A stretch of DNA of 26,873 bases from an uncultured Duncaniella sp. (GCA_910587515.1 CAJULW010000022.1:1-26873), one strand, 5' to 3'; numbered from the stretch's first letter, positions 15,589 to 24,435 are shown. Notes: generated from the sequence alone by a model not told the origin. Numbers and translations are program-made.

Positions 15589-16566
15589 TCACTCTACAGC
15601 TACAAATCGAGGTCGGACTGTCGCTGGTAATATTCCTGTCATCTGAATCAGTTTCTGCCCTTGAAAGCCGGTGACGAAACTGTAGAAACGGTGTGATACA
15701 GTGCCGCCTGGCGATGTGTTTATCATATATACAGAGCGGTAGAGCGGGTAGCTTCCGTCGAAAATATATGCTTGATAGGGTTTGTAGGCGGCAACTACAT
15801 CATTGCCACGGATTTTAAGGACTTTTACGTCTGAATTGAAATCAAGTTGGGTTGTGTCGCTTTTTTCAATGGCTTTGGCAAGCTCATCGACGGATTGCTC
15901 CCGGCCTCTCATGTCGCTCGAGACCCAGCTTACACCGATAACTCCCATGGCATTTTTGTTTTCTGCGACAGCTTTGAATACTTCTGGATTTGTTTTTACC
16001 GCTGATACATTAGGACCGAATTGTCTGCCGTTAAGAATGGAATCGCGCATGTATTTGACAGTTGAAGATCCCTGATGATCAAAAATCACATCGATTTCTC
16101 CTAATTTGCATGGTTCTACCTGATCCCAGCGGCTGACGTCACCGGACAGAATTTCAGCGATATCCTTACGTGATAGGATTTCAACAGGGTTTTGTGGGTT
16201 GACTATGATGGCAAGTGCGTCAATGGCGATTTTCTGCTGATGTACAAGTTTTTTGTGACTCCGTAGGTAGCTGATTTCGCTTTCGGTCAACGGTCGGCTT
16301 ACTACTGCGGTTTTAACGCTTCCCATGGCCATTATAGAGTCAATGCATGCATTCTCAGGAAGATAATAAGCGAGAACATCTTCTTTCGGGTAGATGTACT
16401 CGTATACGTTTATCTCCTGCTCCATGATATTTTCAAAGGACTCGTCGCAGACTACCTTCGCCATGGTGGCTGGTTGCATGGACTGGGACTTCTTGCCGCA
16501 TCCAGATAGAGCGGCAAGAAGTGCTATAGTCGTGATAACGGCTATGTCGTTTAAATTTATTTTCAT
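15589..16566 (-). CDS. PstS-like substrate-binding lipoprotein
   Basis: This 325-residue exported protein is of the phosphate-binding-protein-like (PBP_like_2) family. I start it at the ATG at 16566 (MKINLNDIAVITTIALL); the codon two residues upstream in the same frame is TTG and gives nothing more. The signal sequence ends in the lipobox LLAALSGC, so the mature protein is lipid-anchored. VVSRPLTESEISYL, AIDALAIIVNPQNP, DIAEILSGDVSRWDQV and GSSTVKYMRDSIL match the ligand-binding lobes of the PstS family, including a possible anion-binding GSSTV loop. No PstC, PstA, PstB or PhoU gene is adjacent, so transport of phosphate is doubtful. It lies 42 bases after a small membrane-protein gene. Confidence 0.85.
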   Translation of the reverse strand: MKINLNDIAVITTIALLAALSGCGKKSQSMQPATMAKVVCDESFENIMEQEINVYEYIYPKEDVLAYYLPENACIDSIMAMGSVKTAVVSRPLTESEISYLRSHKKLVHQQKIAIDALAIIVNPQNPVEILSRKDIAEILSGDVSRWDQVEPCKLGEIDVIFDHQGSSTVKYMRDSILNGRQFGPNVSAVKTNPEVFKAVAENKNAMGVIGVSWVSSDMRGREQSVDELAKAIEKSDTTQLDFNSDVKVLKIRGNDVVAAYKPYQAYIFDGSYPLYRSVYMINTSPGGTVSHRFYSFVTGFQGQKLIQMTGILPATVRPRFVAVE

Positions 16567-16608
16567 TGTCAAGATTATATGGTCAAAGCAAAATATGTTG
16601 GCAGATCA

Positions 16609-16851
16609 TCAATCCCTATCATTGCCATAACCGGGATCTATACCTTTGAATTGCCTATATGCACGCCAGATTCCATAAACTGTGAACAGAGAACCTCCAA
16701 CCCATCTAATCCATTTCCATGAAGGGAAAAGAATGTCGAAATAACCGCAGAAAAACAAAACACCGACTCCTACGTATATGATGATCATTATTATACCAAA
16801 GATGTTGCGCATTGTTGTGGGAGTTCCGGAGGGATTTTGTCGGGTACTCAT
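16609..16851 (-). CDS. Small membrane protein with two hydrophobic segments, unknown function
   Basis: This is an 80-residue protein with two transmembrane helices: RNIFGIIMIIIYVGVGVLFF at about 15-34 and IRWVGGSLFTVYGIWRAY at about 48-65. They are joined by CGYFDILFPSWKW, and a polar tail follows. It has a credible Met start and a normal amino-acid make-up, so I consider it real and not a frame shadow. It ends 42 bases before the PstS-like lipoprotein and is likely co-transcribed with it. I recall similar 80-residue proteins in Bacteroidota next to ExbD, TonB and PstS-like genes; that is from memory only. No function can be given. Confidence 0.7.
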   Translation of the reverse strand: MSTRQNPSGTPTTMRNIFGIIMIIIYVGVGVLFFCGYFDILFPSWKWIRWVGGSLFTVYGIWRAYRQFKGIDPGYGNDRD

Positions 16852-17028
16852 AGCTTTTATAGTTTAAAACGTTAATCTTTAATTCTGTCCATTCGGGTTT
16901 GGTTCCCAAATGGCAGGGTGTTTAATAAATTAACAATCGGTGTGTGTGAAAGTTCGGGTACGTCGTATCAATGGATTTTATAGCCTAATAATGCAGACCC
17001 GCGCTGTAAAATTAATGAAAAAATATTA

Positions 17029-17057
17029 AATGACGCTTTTGATCAGGCGTTATTTTT
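17029..17057 (+). terminator. Terminator-like hairpin upstream of rarA
   Basis: AATGACGC (17029-17036), a 10-base loop and GCGTTATT (17047-17054) form an 8-bp stem, with a G-U pair only when read from the plus strand, ending in TTTTT (17053-17057). No plus-strand gene precedes it, so it would end a small RNA or an attenuated leader. Confidence 0.45.
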
Positions 17058-17082
17058 AAACCTTTAACACTAAAAGGAATTG

Positions 17083-17184
17083 ATGATGGGGAGTGATGTG
17101 CCGCTTGCGATGTTAATAATTCTGGGAAAAGTCAAAGCTTATTTTTCCAAATCGTTACAAATGTATAAATTTGCATTTATATGA
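17083..17184 (+). CDS. Possible 33-residue upstream ORF overlapping the rarA start
   Basis: The frame reads MMGSDVPLAMLIILGKVKAY and continues to SKSLQMYKFAFI. AAAAGGA sits 5-11 bases before the first ATG, a good Shine-Dalgarno site for this genome. The stop overlaps the rarA start as ATGA (17181-17184), the classic arrangement for translational coupling. Against it, the -7 box TAAATTTG lies inside the last codons and would start transcription after this ORF. It could be a leader peptide or a chance frame. Confidence 0.25.
   Translation: MMGSDVPLAMLIILGKVKAYFSKSLQMYKFAFI
17166..17173 (+). promoter_or_regulatory. Candidate -7 box for rarA
   Basis: TAAATTTG ends 7 bases before the rarA ATG, with only TTTT at the -33 position. 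If used, the transcript would start within about 4 bases of the initiation codon. Confidence 0.4.
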
Positions 17185-18464
17185 ACCAGCCTCTTGCCGA
17201 GCGCATGCGTCCGCGCTCACTTGACGATTATATAGGACAACTTCATCTCGTTGGTGATGACGGGGTGGTGCGTCGTATGATTGAATCTGCCAAAGTTTCT
17301 TCATTTATACTTTGGGGGCCTCCGGGTGTTGGGAAGACCACTTTGGCGAGGATTATTGCAAATTCAGTCAAAGTCCCTTTTTATACGCTGTCTGCTGTAA
17401 CTTCCGGTGTGAAAGAAGTCAGGGATGTTATAGACCGGTGTAAGGCTGATGGCCTGAGTATGTTTACAGAGGGCAGACCGATACTTTTCATTGATGAAAT
17501 ACACCGGTTTAACAAGGCTCAACAGGATAGTCTGTTGGGGGCTGTTGAAAGCGGAATCGTCACGTTGATAGGCGCGACAACAGAGAATCCATCATTTGAG
17601 GTGATACGTCCGTTGTTGTCGCGTGCTCAGGTCTATACACTGCGTCCGCTTGAAGAAAACGATTTGCGACATTTGCTCGACCGGGCTATCGGTGGTGACA
17701 ATGTGCTGCGTTCGCACGGAGTAAAGGTCGAGGAGACGACAGCTTTGTTTAGGTTTGCCGGGGGGGATGCGCGAAAACTGTTGAATATTTTGGATCTGAT
17801 TGAACAGTCGACTCCTCAAGGCGAAACGGTGGTGATAAACGACCGTATTGTGACGGATCGTCTACAGGAAAATCCGGCTGTATACGATAAAAACGGAGAG
17901 ATGCATTATGACATAGTTTCCGCTTTTATCAAAAGTGTACGTGGATCGGATCCGGATGCGGCTTTGTATTGGCTTGCACGTATGATTCAGGGTGGAGAAG
18001 ACCCTGATTTTATCGCGCGTCGTCTGATGATACTCGCAGCGGAAGACATAAGCCTTGCCAATCCGAACGCGCTGCTTCTTGCCAACACCACGTTTGACGT
18101 TGTGCATAAAATCGGATTTCCGGAAGCCAGAATACCCTTGGCGGAGTGTGCTGTTTATCTTGCGCTTTCGCCTAAAAGCAATTCAACGTATGTGGGGCTT
18201 CATCGTGCTATGGATCTGGTAGAAAAGACCGGTGATCTCCCTGTGCCTCTTCATCTTCGTAACGCACCGACATCTCTTATGAAAGAGATGGGTTATGGTC
18301 GGGATTACAAATATGCCCATGATTATCCTGGGAATTTTGTCGTCCAACAGTTTATGCCGGATCAATTGGGCCACAGAACTTTGTGGGAGCCTTGCGACAA
18401 CGCGGCCGAAATGCGATCGGCCGCGTTGCAAAACGAGCGTTGGAGGCAGAAGGATAACTCCTGA
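17181..18464 (+). CDS. rarA: Replication-associated recombination protein A (RarA/MgsA AAA+ ATPase)
   Basis: This 427-residue clamp-loader-related ATPase acts at stalled replication forks. Walker A is GPPGVGKT at 46-53 and Walker B is ILFIDE at 101-106. Sensor 1 is in LIGATTENPSFE and the arginine finger region in PLLSRAQVYTLRPL. The C-terminal oligomerisation domain has the strongly conserved SVRGSDPDAALYWLARMI, AAEDISLANP and VPLHLRNAPTSLMKEMGYG. MNQPLAERMRPRSLDDYIGQ is the normal family N-terminus, so the start is secure. It is the only plus-strand protein gene for several kilobases and ends 10 bases from the convergent efflux channel gene, with no hairpin between them. Confidence 0.97.
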   Translation: MNQPLAERMRPRSLDDYIGQLHLVGDDGVVRRMIESAKVSSFILWGPPGVGKTTLARIIANSVKVPFYTLSAVTSGVKEVRDVIDRCKADGLSMFTEGRPILFIDEIHRFNKAQQDSLLGAVESGIVTLIGATTENPSFEVIRPLLSRAQVYTLRPLEENDLRHLLDRAIGGDNVLRSHGVKVEETTALFRFAGGDARKLLNILDLIEQSTPQGETVVINDRIVTDRLQENPAVYDKNGEMHYDIVSAFIKSVRGSDPDAALYWLARMIQGGEDPDFIARRLMILAAEDISLANPNALLLANTTFDVVHKIGFPEARIPLAECAVYLALSPKSNSTYVGLHRAMDLVEKTGDLPVPLHLRNAPTSLMKEMGYGRDYKYAHDYPGNFVVQQFMPDQLGHRTLWEPCDNAAEMRSAALQNERWRQKDNS

Positions 18465-18474
18465 GAGGTTGTCG

Positions 18475-19860
18475 TTATTTGAAATCTGTCGACCAGCCTC
18501 CTCCAAGTACTTTGTAGAGATTGATCAGAGCAAGGTATTCGTCACGTAAGGCGTTGCTTACACCGATCTGTGCGTCAAAATAGCGACGCTGTGCGTCGAG
18601 TACGTCGATATAGTTAAGTGTGCCTCCACGATACTGTAGGTGTGCGAGCTGGACGTATTTGACTGTGGCATCACGTAGATCGACTTTCAGTTTCCTTGTC
18701 TCTTGTATATGTTTATATGTGGCAATGGCGGTGTTTACTTCTGTAAAAGCTTGTATTACAGCTTTCTCGTAGTCGAAACGGGCTTGGTCATATACGGCTA
18801 TGGCTGCTTTGTATTTGCGTTTTCTGCGTCCGAAATCGAAAATGGGACCTGTTATAGAGCCTATGGTATATGTGAACGGTGATTTGAAGAAGTCGGCCAG
18901 CTGATCATTTTCAAATCCAGGTGTGAATCCTATACGTAAAGATGGAAAACGGTTGGCATAATTCAAGCCTACATCGGCCATCGCTGCAGCGAGCCGTTGT
19001 TCCGCTGCTTTAAGGTCAGGACGGCGTTGCAATAAGGTCGACGGGACTCCGGAGGGTATTTTTGTTGGAAGGTCGAGATTTAAGGCGAGTTCTCCACGTT
19101 CGAGTATTTCGCGTGGGTATTCACCCATGAGCATGGTGAGGGCATTTCGTGCTACGGTCACTTGCCGTTCGAGGTTTGGAATCAGTGATGCAGCGGTGGA
19201 ATATTCTACTTTGGCTTGTTGATAGACAGTCTCGGAGGTAAGGCCTCCTTCGAAGCGTATTCTTGCTTGTTCCAATGATTCCTTTCTTGTCGCAAGAGTC
19301 TGTCTTACGATATTTAGTTCGTTGTCAAGGGCTATAAGTCTGAAGTATGCTGTCGCGACCTCTGCAATAAGAGTCATTCGCATCGCTCTCATATCTTCTA
19401 CTGAGGCGGCATAACGTGCGGCTCCGCTTTTTTTTGCCCATGAGAGTGAACCCCATAGATTGATTTCCCACGATATAGGAAATTTCAAATCATACTCCGG
19501 ATCTTTAGTCGTGCCTGATCCGTTATAGTTGTTGGTCTCATAGGAGGCTGCAACCGTCGCTCCTATTTCAGGGAGCATATTTGCTTTGTCGATACCGTAA
19601 AGTTCGCGTGCTTGTTCGACTTTGGCAGCTGCTTTGAGCAGGTCTCGATTATTTTCGAGAGTAAGGCGCATTATCCGGCACAATGTGGAGTCGGTGTAGA
19701 ATTCCCACCATGCTATATCGGCTACGGATGCGGTGTCGCTTTCGAATCCCGGGGTGTATTCAGCAGGCATGTCGATATCCGGTGGCACAAGGTTTTTCAC
19801 GCCAGAGCAACCGGAGAGAGCTGCGGCTATAATGGAAAATATGATAAAAGTATTTTTCAT
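18475..19860 (-). CDS. Outer-membrane efflux lipoprotein (TolC/OprM family, NodT-type)
   Basis: This 461-residue protein forms the outer-membrane channel of a tripartite pump. The signal sequence ends in the lipobox AALSGC, so it is lipid-anchored like OprM. Two outer-membrane efflux domains follow. The first contains NRDLLKAAAKVEQARELYGI and SWEINLWGSLSWAKKSGAAR. The second contains LLQRRPDLKAAEQRLAAAMA, FPSLRIGFTPGF and GPIFDFGRRKRKYKAA. The TLNYIDVLDAQRRYFDAQI segment near the C-terminus is the usual family signature. It starts 18 bases after the pump gene and is the last gene of the operon. Length matches OprM (about 465 mature). Confidence 0.95.
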   Translation of the reverse strand: MKNTFIIFSIIAAALSGCSGVKNLVPPDIDMPAEYTPGFESDTASVADIAWWEFYTDSTLCRIMRLTLENNRDLLKAAAKVEQARELYGIDKANMLPEIGATVAASYETNNYNGSGTTKDPEYDLKFPISWEINLWGSLSWAKKSGAARYAASVEDMRAMRMTLIAEVATAYFRLIALDNELNIVRQTLATRKESLEQARIRFEGGLTSETVYQQAKVEYSTAASLIPNLERQVTVARNALTMLMGEYPREILERGELALNLDLPTKIPSGVPSTLLQRRPDLKAAEQRLAAAMADVGLNYANRFPSLRIGFTPGFENDQLADFFKSPFTYTIGSITGPIFDFGRRKRKYKAAIAVYDQARFDYEKAVIQAFTEVNTAIATYKHIQETRKLKVDLRDATVKYVQLAHLQYRGGTLNYIDVLDAQRRYFDAQIGVSNALRDEYLALINLYKVLGGGWSTDFK

Positions 19861-19878
19861 TTTTGCAAATGCTTTGAT

Positions 19879-22800
19879 TTAATGTGTCTTATTCGTTCTT
19901 TTTCTATTAAGTTTGTCGATTGCGACGAAGAAGAACGGAACGAATACGATTCCGATGGTTATTGCGATGAGCATACCGAAAAAGACGCCTGTGCCAATAT
20001 CGCGGCGAGCGGCTGATCCTGGGCCGGATGCGAACAATAAAGGCAGTAGACCGAGTATAAACGCAAGGGAGGTCATCACAATCGGTCTGAAGCGTAGACG
20101 GGCGGCTGTGAGGGCTGCATGGACTGAGTCGACTCCTTTGTCGACTTCTTCTTTAGCGAATTCCACGATTAGAATGGCATTTTTTGCTACAAGTCCGACA
20201 AGCATCACAAGGCCTATTTGGAAATAAATGTTGTTTTCAAGGCCGCATATCCATATGCCCAGATATGCGCCTACACCGGCAATCGGTAATGACAATATGA
20301 CTGCGAGTGGTACAGTCCAACTTTCATACTGTGCGGCAAGGAAGAGGAAGACGAATAGTAATGCAAGTCCGAGCACGAGTCCTGTATTGCCGCTTTCATG
20401 ACGTTGCTGGTATGAGAGTCCGCTCCATTCCACACCTATGTTTTCAGGAAGTTTTTCGCGTACGATTTCCTCCAGTGCATCCATTGCTTGGCCTGTACTG
20501 TAGCCGTGAGCGGCTTCGCCTGATATGGTCGCAGAGTTGAACATGTTGAATCGGCCGATTGTTCCGGGGCCGGTTGTGAAATGAGAAGTGCCAAGTGATG
20601 ATATAGGAACCATGGCGTTGTCAGCACCTCTTACGAAGAACAGATTGAGGTTGTCGCGCCTTGATCTGTATGGGGCTTCGGCCTGTATGTATACCCTATA
20701 TATTCGGTTAAACATATTGAAGTCATTGACATAGATCGAGCCGGTAAAGGCTTTCATGGTTGAAAATATGTCGCTGACTGGTATTCCCTGCATTTTTGCG
20801 CGGTCTCGGTCGACATCGAAATAAAGTTGTGGGATATCTGCCTGCATTGATGTCGAGATATCAGCGATAGCTGAACTTGTAGCCGCATAATGACGGAGTG
20901 TGTCGACGGCGTGTTGCAGGTCTGAATATGTTGCGTCCGCGCGTGCCTCAAGTACCATTTCGAAACCACCGGAACTGCCGAGGCCTGGTATGATTGACGG
21001 TGAAAAAACGTATGCTTTGCTTTCTGGATAGGATGAGAGATGTTCGTGTATTCTGCGACGTATTTCGGAAATATCTTCGGAACTACGTTGATCCCAAGGT
21101 TTAAGGATGACTGTCAGCTGAGTATGGGCCGGATTGGTCCCCACGCGTGGAGATGAACCTGTGACATTGAGCACGTATTCAATGTCAGGGTCCGACATAA
21201 GATATTCCATGGCGCGTTCGGTGACTTCTCGGCTGCGTTCGATCGTGGAACCTTCGGGCAACTCAAGCTCGATTGTGAAATATCCTTGATCTTCTTGAGA
21301 CATAAAGCTGCGGGGCATCAAGGAGTTCATCATATATATGAATACAAGGGCGAGGCCGAATGCCGCATACATCCTTTTAGGTTGTGAGAGTGTTCTTGAG
21401 ATCGTTCGGCAGTAGAAACGATTTCCACGACCGAGCCATATATTTATGAGCCGGAAAATCCTGGCTTTTTTTCGTTTATTGTATGATGGCTTTAACAATT
21501 TCGCACACATTACCGGTGAGAGGGTCAGGGCTACGATTGTAGAAATGATCACGGACACGGCTATAGTGATAGTGAACTGGCGGTAGAGTTGTCCGGTTAT
21601 GCCTGGCAGGAAGCTTACGGGGACAAATACAGCGCAAAGGACAAGCGACATGGCAATTAGTGCTCCACCAAGATTGTTCATGGCTTTTTTAGTCGCTTCG
21701 TAGGGAGAGAGCCGCTCGGTGTTCATGATACGGTCAACATTCTCGACAACGACTATGGCGTCGTCGACCACGATGCCTATCGCGAGAATGAGTCCGAGTA
21801 GTGTCAGCATGTTGAGTGAGAAGCCGAACATCAGCATGATGCCGAACGTACCCACGAGAGATATAGGCACAGCGATTACAGGTATCAGCGTGGTGCGCCA
21901 ATTTTGTAATGAAAGGAACACGACGAGGATCACGAGAATGAGCGCCTCGAAAAAAGTCCGGTAGACATGGTGTATAGACTCCGAAATATATGTGGTCATA
22001 TCGAAGGGGATCTCATAGCTTATACCTTCCGGAAAGTTCTTGGCGATGATTTCCATTTCGGCTTTTACAGCGTCTGCGACTTCCATTGCGTTGGAGCCAG
22101 GAAGCATATTGATGTTCAATACAGCGGCGTTTCCTCCGTTAATGCCACTTTCGGTAGAGTAGCTTGACGCTTCGAGCGAAACCCGTGCGACGTCTTTCAG
22201 TCGGATTATGGAACCGTCTGATCCGGCGCGGAGCACGATGTCTTCGAATTCAGCGACAGACGAAAGTCGTCCGCGTGCTATGATGGGCATTGTGATGTCG
22301 ATATCGGTTGCGGGAGCTTGTCCGAGCGCACCCGCTGCCGATTCGCGGTTTTGGTCTTTAAGGGCGTTTTGAATGTCCTTTACCGTAAGCCCGAGGTCTG
22401 CGAGTTTGTCAGGTGCGACCCATATCTGCATGGCATAGTATCGGCTGCCCACATTGCTTACGCTTCCGACTCCGGGGATTCGACGGAGCGGGTCGAGGAC
22501 ATTGAGGGTGGTGTAATTACTGAGGTATACTTCGTCGAATTTGGGATCGTCGGAGAGGATAGTTATGGTCATTAGGCGGCTTGCGGTTTCTTTCGATACA
22601 GATATGCCGTTTTGAACCACTTCAGCCGGGAGGCGTGATTCGGCTTTTTTGACGCGGTTTTGTATGTCAACAGCCGCGAGTTCCGGGTCGGTATCTATGT
22701 CGAAAGTCACCAATGCAGAGAAACCGCCTGAATTGGAGCTTGACGATGACATGTAGATCATGCCGGGAGTTCCGTTAAGTTCCTGTTCGATGGGGGTCGC

Positions 22801-22986
22801 TACGGCTTGTGTTACGGTCTGGGCGTCTGCTCCAGGATAAGATGCGCTGATCCTTACTACCGGTGGTACTATCTGGGGGTATTGGTCGACAGGTAGGAGT
22901 GTCAGGCCTATAGCTCCCACTATGAATATCACTATTGATATGACTATGGAAAAGACCGGATGGTCGAGAAAAAAATTTTTCTTCAT
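19879..22986 (-). CDS. RND multidrug efflux pump, inner-membrane transporter (AcrB/HAE1 family)
   Basis: This 1035-residue proton-driven drug exporter is nearly identical in length to AcrB (1049). The proton-relay residues are present: Asp408-Asp409 in GIVVDDAIVVVEN and Lys935 in LVAKNAILIVEF. Twelve transmembrane helices and two large periplasmic loops are laid out as in the family. LPVDQYPQIVPPVVRISASY near the N-terminus, GAPATDI-type loop sequence (LGQAPATDIDIT), and RRDIGTGVFFGM near the C-terminus are typical. Its start codon lies one base after the adaptor stop codon, so the two are tightly coupled. Substrates cannot be predicted; bile salts, dyes and drugs are usual for gut Bacteroidota. 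Confidence 0.97.
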   Translation of the reverse strand: MKKNFFLDHPVFSIVISIVIFIVGAIGLTLLPVDQYPQIVPPVVRISASYPGADAQTVTQAVATPIEQELNGTPGMIYMSSSSSNSGGFSALVTFDIDTDPELAAVDIQNRVKKAESRLPAEVVQNGISVSKETASRLMTITILSDDPKFDEVYLSNYTTLNVLDPLRRIPGVGSVSNVGSRYYAMQIWVAPDKLADLGLTVKDIQNALKDQNRESAAGALGQAPATDIDITMPIIARGRLSSVAEFEDIVLRAGSDGSIIRLKDVARVSLEASSYSTESGINGGNAAVLNINMLPGSNAMEVADAVKAEMEIIAKNFPEGISYEIPFDMTTYISESIHHVYRTFFEALILVILVVFLSLQNWRTTLIPVIAVPISLVGTFGIMLMFGFSLNMLTLLGLILAIGIVVDDAIVVVENVDRIMNTERLSPYEATKKAMNNLGGALIAMSLVLCAVFVPVSFLPGITGQLYRQFTITIAVSVIISTIVALTLSPVMCAKLLKPSYNKRKKARIFRLINIWLGRGNRFYCRTISRTLSQPKRMYAAFGLALVFIYMMNSLMPRSFMSQEDQGYFTIELELPEGSTIERSREVTERAMEYLMSDPDIEYVLNVTGSSPRVGTNPAHTQLTVILKPWDQRSSEDISEIRRRIHEHLSSYPESKAYVFSPSIIPGLGSSGGFEMVLEARADATYSDLQHAVDTLRHYAATSSAIADISTSMQADIPQLYFDVDRDRAKMQGIPVSDIFSTMKAFTGSIYVNDFNMFNRIYRVYIQAEAPYRSRRDNLNLFFVRGADNAMVPISSLGTSHFTTGPGTIGRFNMFNSATISGEAAHGYSTGQAMDALEEIVREKLPENIGVEWSGLSYQQRHESGNTGLVLGLALLFVFLFLAAQYESWTVPLAVILSLPIAGVGAYLGIWICGLENNIYFQIGLVMLVGLVAKNAILIVEFAKEEVDKGVDSVHAALTAARLRFRPIVMTSLAFILGLLPLLFASGPGSAARRDIGTGVFFGMLIAITIGIVFVPFFFVAIDKLNRKRTNKTH

Positions 22987-22987
22987 C

Positions 22988-24259
22988 TCAAATCTCCTTT
23001 CCTTGAGTGTTGGGCGAGCTTGATTTCTTGGTGGTTTTGTCGTCAGGCTCTGTTGAGAGTACCGGGTTTACTTTTGAGCCGTGGGATAGTTTGTGGTATC
23101 CTTCAACCACGATTTTTTCATCTTTTGCGAGTCCTCGCTCCACAATGGTGGAGTTGCCGATCTCGGGCCCGGTTTCGATGAAGCGTTTTTCGACTATGCT
23201 GTCAGGTCGTACCACATATATATATGCGCCTCCTTTTTCGATTACAAGAGCTTTGGTCGGGACTTCCACTGCTTCTTCACGCACGTCGAGGAGCACCCGG
23301 ACCTTTGTGAATTCACCGGGAAGCAGACTATGGTCGGGGTTGGGCATTTCAGCACGTACTGAGAATGTTCCGGTCTTCGGGTCGACTTGTGGGTCAGCGA
23401 AATCAACAAGTCCTTTGTGTGGATATTCGGATCCGTCCGCGAGTGTTATCGTCACGTATGAATTCCATTTGTGCTTTAAGTCTGTGCTGCCAAGGTTTAC
23501 GTTGCGGTCTTTGCTGCGTAGATAGTCAAGGGCTGTCATGGAAAAGTCTACTCTGACAGTATCGCTTTTTACGACAGTGGCCAATAGTGATTTTCCTCCG
23601 GATGGTCCGACGAGCGTGCCGATGTCTGCGACTCGTTCAGAAATGTAGCCCGATATCGGTGAACTGACGCGTGTATATCCGAGAGTCAGTTCTGCTTGTG
23701 TGAGATCCGCCTCGCTTACTATGACTTCGGCCGTTGCGCTCTCGTATGCCGCTGTTGCGTTGTCCAGGTCAAGCTGTGACGCTGCGTTCTGTGCGTAAAG
23801 CGGTTTTATTCGATTGAGGTCGCGTTGTGCTTTTTGGGCTTGTGCGCGTGCCTTGTTTAATTGCGCGCGCGCTTTGTTGGCATGTGCTTTATATAGACGC
23901 GGGTCAATTACGAAAAGAGTTTGTCCTTTTTCGATATATGATCCTTCTTTGAAAAGCATGTTTTCAAGGTAGCCTTCCACGCGGGCATGTATTTCTACGA
24001 ATTGCTGTGCGCGTATTCGGCCTACGTATTCACCATAGATGTTTACGCTGTCAGTTTCTACGGTTTGCACCTCTACAGTCGGCAATGCTGCTGGCTGGGT
24101 CTTGGGGCGCATGAGGAAATATATTGCCGCAACGAAAATTAGAATCACGAGTGATATGACGAGCCATGCTTTTTTGCTGCGAGGAGTTTTTCGACGAATC
24201 GTGCGGTAGCCGGTCGCGACTGTTGATCGTAAAGATTTTGTGTAACGGTTAAGATTCAT
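22988..24259 (-). CDS. RND efflux periplasmic adaptor (membrane fusion protein, AcrA/MexA family)
   Basis: This 423-residue adaptor links the pump to the outer-membrane channel. The lipoyl/hairpin core is clear: GEYVGRIRAQQFVEIHARVE, VEGYLENMLFKEGSYIEKGQ, a coiled-coil hairpin rich in Ala, Lys and Gln (about 125-200), LGYTRVSSPISGYISERVAD and the barrel segment NPDHSLLPGEFTKVRVLL. There is no lipobox. Instead a basic 30-residue N-terminus (TIRRKTPRSKKA) precedes one transmembrane helix at 31-50, so it is anchored by an uncleaved helix with a longer cytoplasmic tail than AcrA has. The tail ends in a polar KKSSSPNTQGKEI. It is the first gene of the operon. Confidence 0.94.
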   Translation of the reverse strand: MNLNRYTKSLRSTVATGYRTIRRKTPRSKKAWLVISLVILIFVAAIYFLMRPKTQPAALPTVEVQTVETDSVNIYGEYVGRIRAQQFVEIHARVEGYLENMLFKEGSYIEKGQTLFVIDPRLYKAHANKARAQLNKARAQAQKAQRDLNRIKPLYAQNAASQLDLDNATAAYESATAEVIVSEADLTQAELTLGYTRVSSPISGYISERVADIGTLVGPSGGKSLLATVVKSDTVRVDFSMTALDYLRSKDRNVNLGSTDLKHKWNSYVTITLADGSEYPHKGLVDFADPQVDPKTGTFSVRAEMPNPDHSLLPGEFTKVRVLLDVREEAVEVPTKALVIEKGGAYIYVVRPDSIVEKRFIETGPEIGNSTIVERGLAKDEKIVVEGYHKLSHGSKVNPVLSTEPDDKTTKKSSSPNTQGKEI

Positions 24260-24317
24260 ATCAAGTGAGAAATGCGGTGATTATAATTATTTGTTGCACT
24301 GATAAAAATTGTTCATT

Positions 24318-24330
24318 GCGTTTTAAACGC
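24318..24330. promoter_or_regulatory. Operator-like palindrome upstream of the efflux operon
   Basis: GCGTTT-T-AAACGC is a perfect 6-1-6 inverted repeat about 60 bases before the adaptor start codon. That position suits a repressor site over the operon promoter. No cognate regulator is encoded nearby. Confidence 0.4.
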
Positions 24331-24396
24331 TTACAAGAATAACAATATTACTCGTCAAAAGTTTAATTTAATTAAAGCCTGTTAATTCTATTCGGA

Positions 24397-24435
24397 ACAA
24401 AGTGAGAGAAAAAGGCTTTAAAAGCCATTCTTTGT
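24397..24435. promoter_or_regulatory. Nested palindrome, second operator-like site
   Basis: The core GGCTTT-A-AAAGCC (24414-24426) is a perfect 6-1-6 inverted repeat. Outer arms ACAAAG (24397-24402) and CTTTGT (24430-24435) are also complementary. The core has the same architecture as the palindrome at 24318, with centres 96 bp apart. Confidence 0.35.

Larger units (their letters stand above)
16852..17180. other. Divergent intergenic region between small membrane-protein gene and rarA
   Basis: This 329-base AT-rich region starts two transcription units. It holds a hairpin in the minus-strand leader (CCATT 16889-16893, AATGG 16909-16913, with GGG/CCC inside), a plus-strand terminator-like hairpin (17029-17057), a 33-codon ORF running into rarA (17083-17184) and a -7 box immediately before the rarA ATG (17166-17173). 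I found no convincing promoter for the minus-strand unit. Confidence 0.6.

Noticed and set aside
16567..16572. TTG start two codons upstream of the PstS-like gene
   Set aside because: The ATG at 16566 begins a normal lipoprotein signal sequence, and a rarer start codon is not needed.
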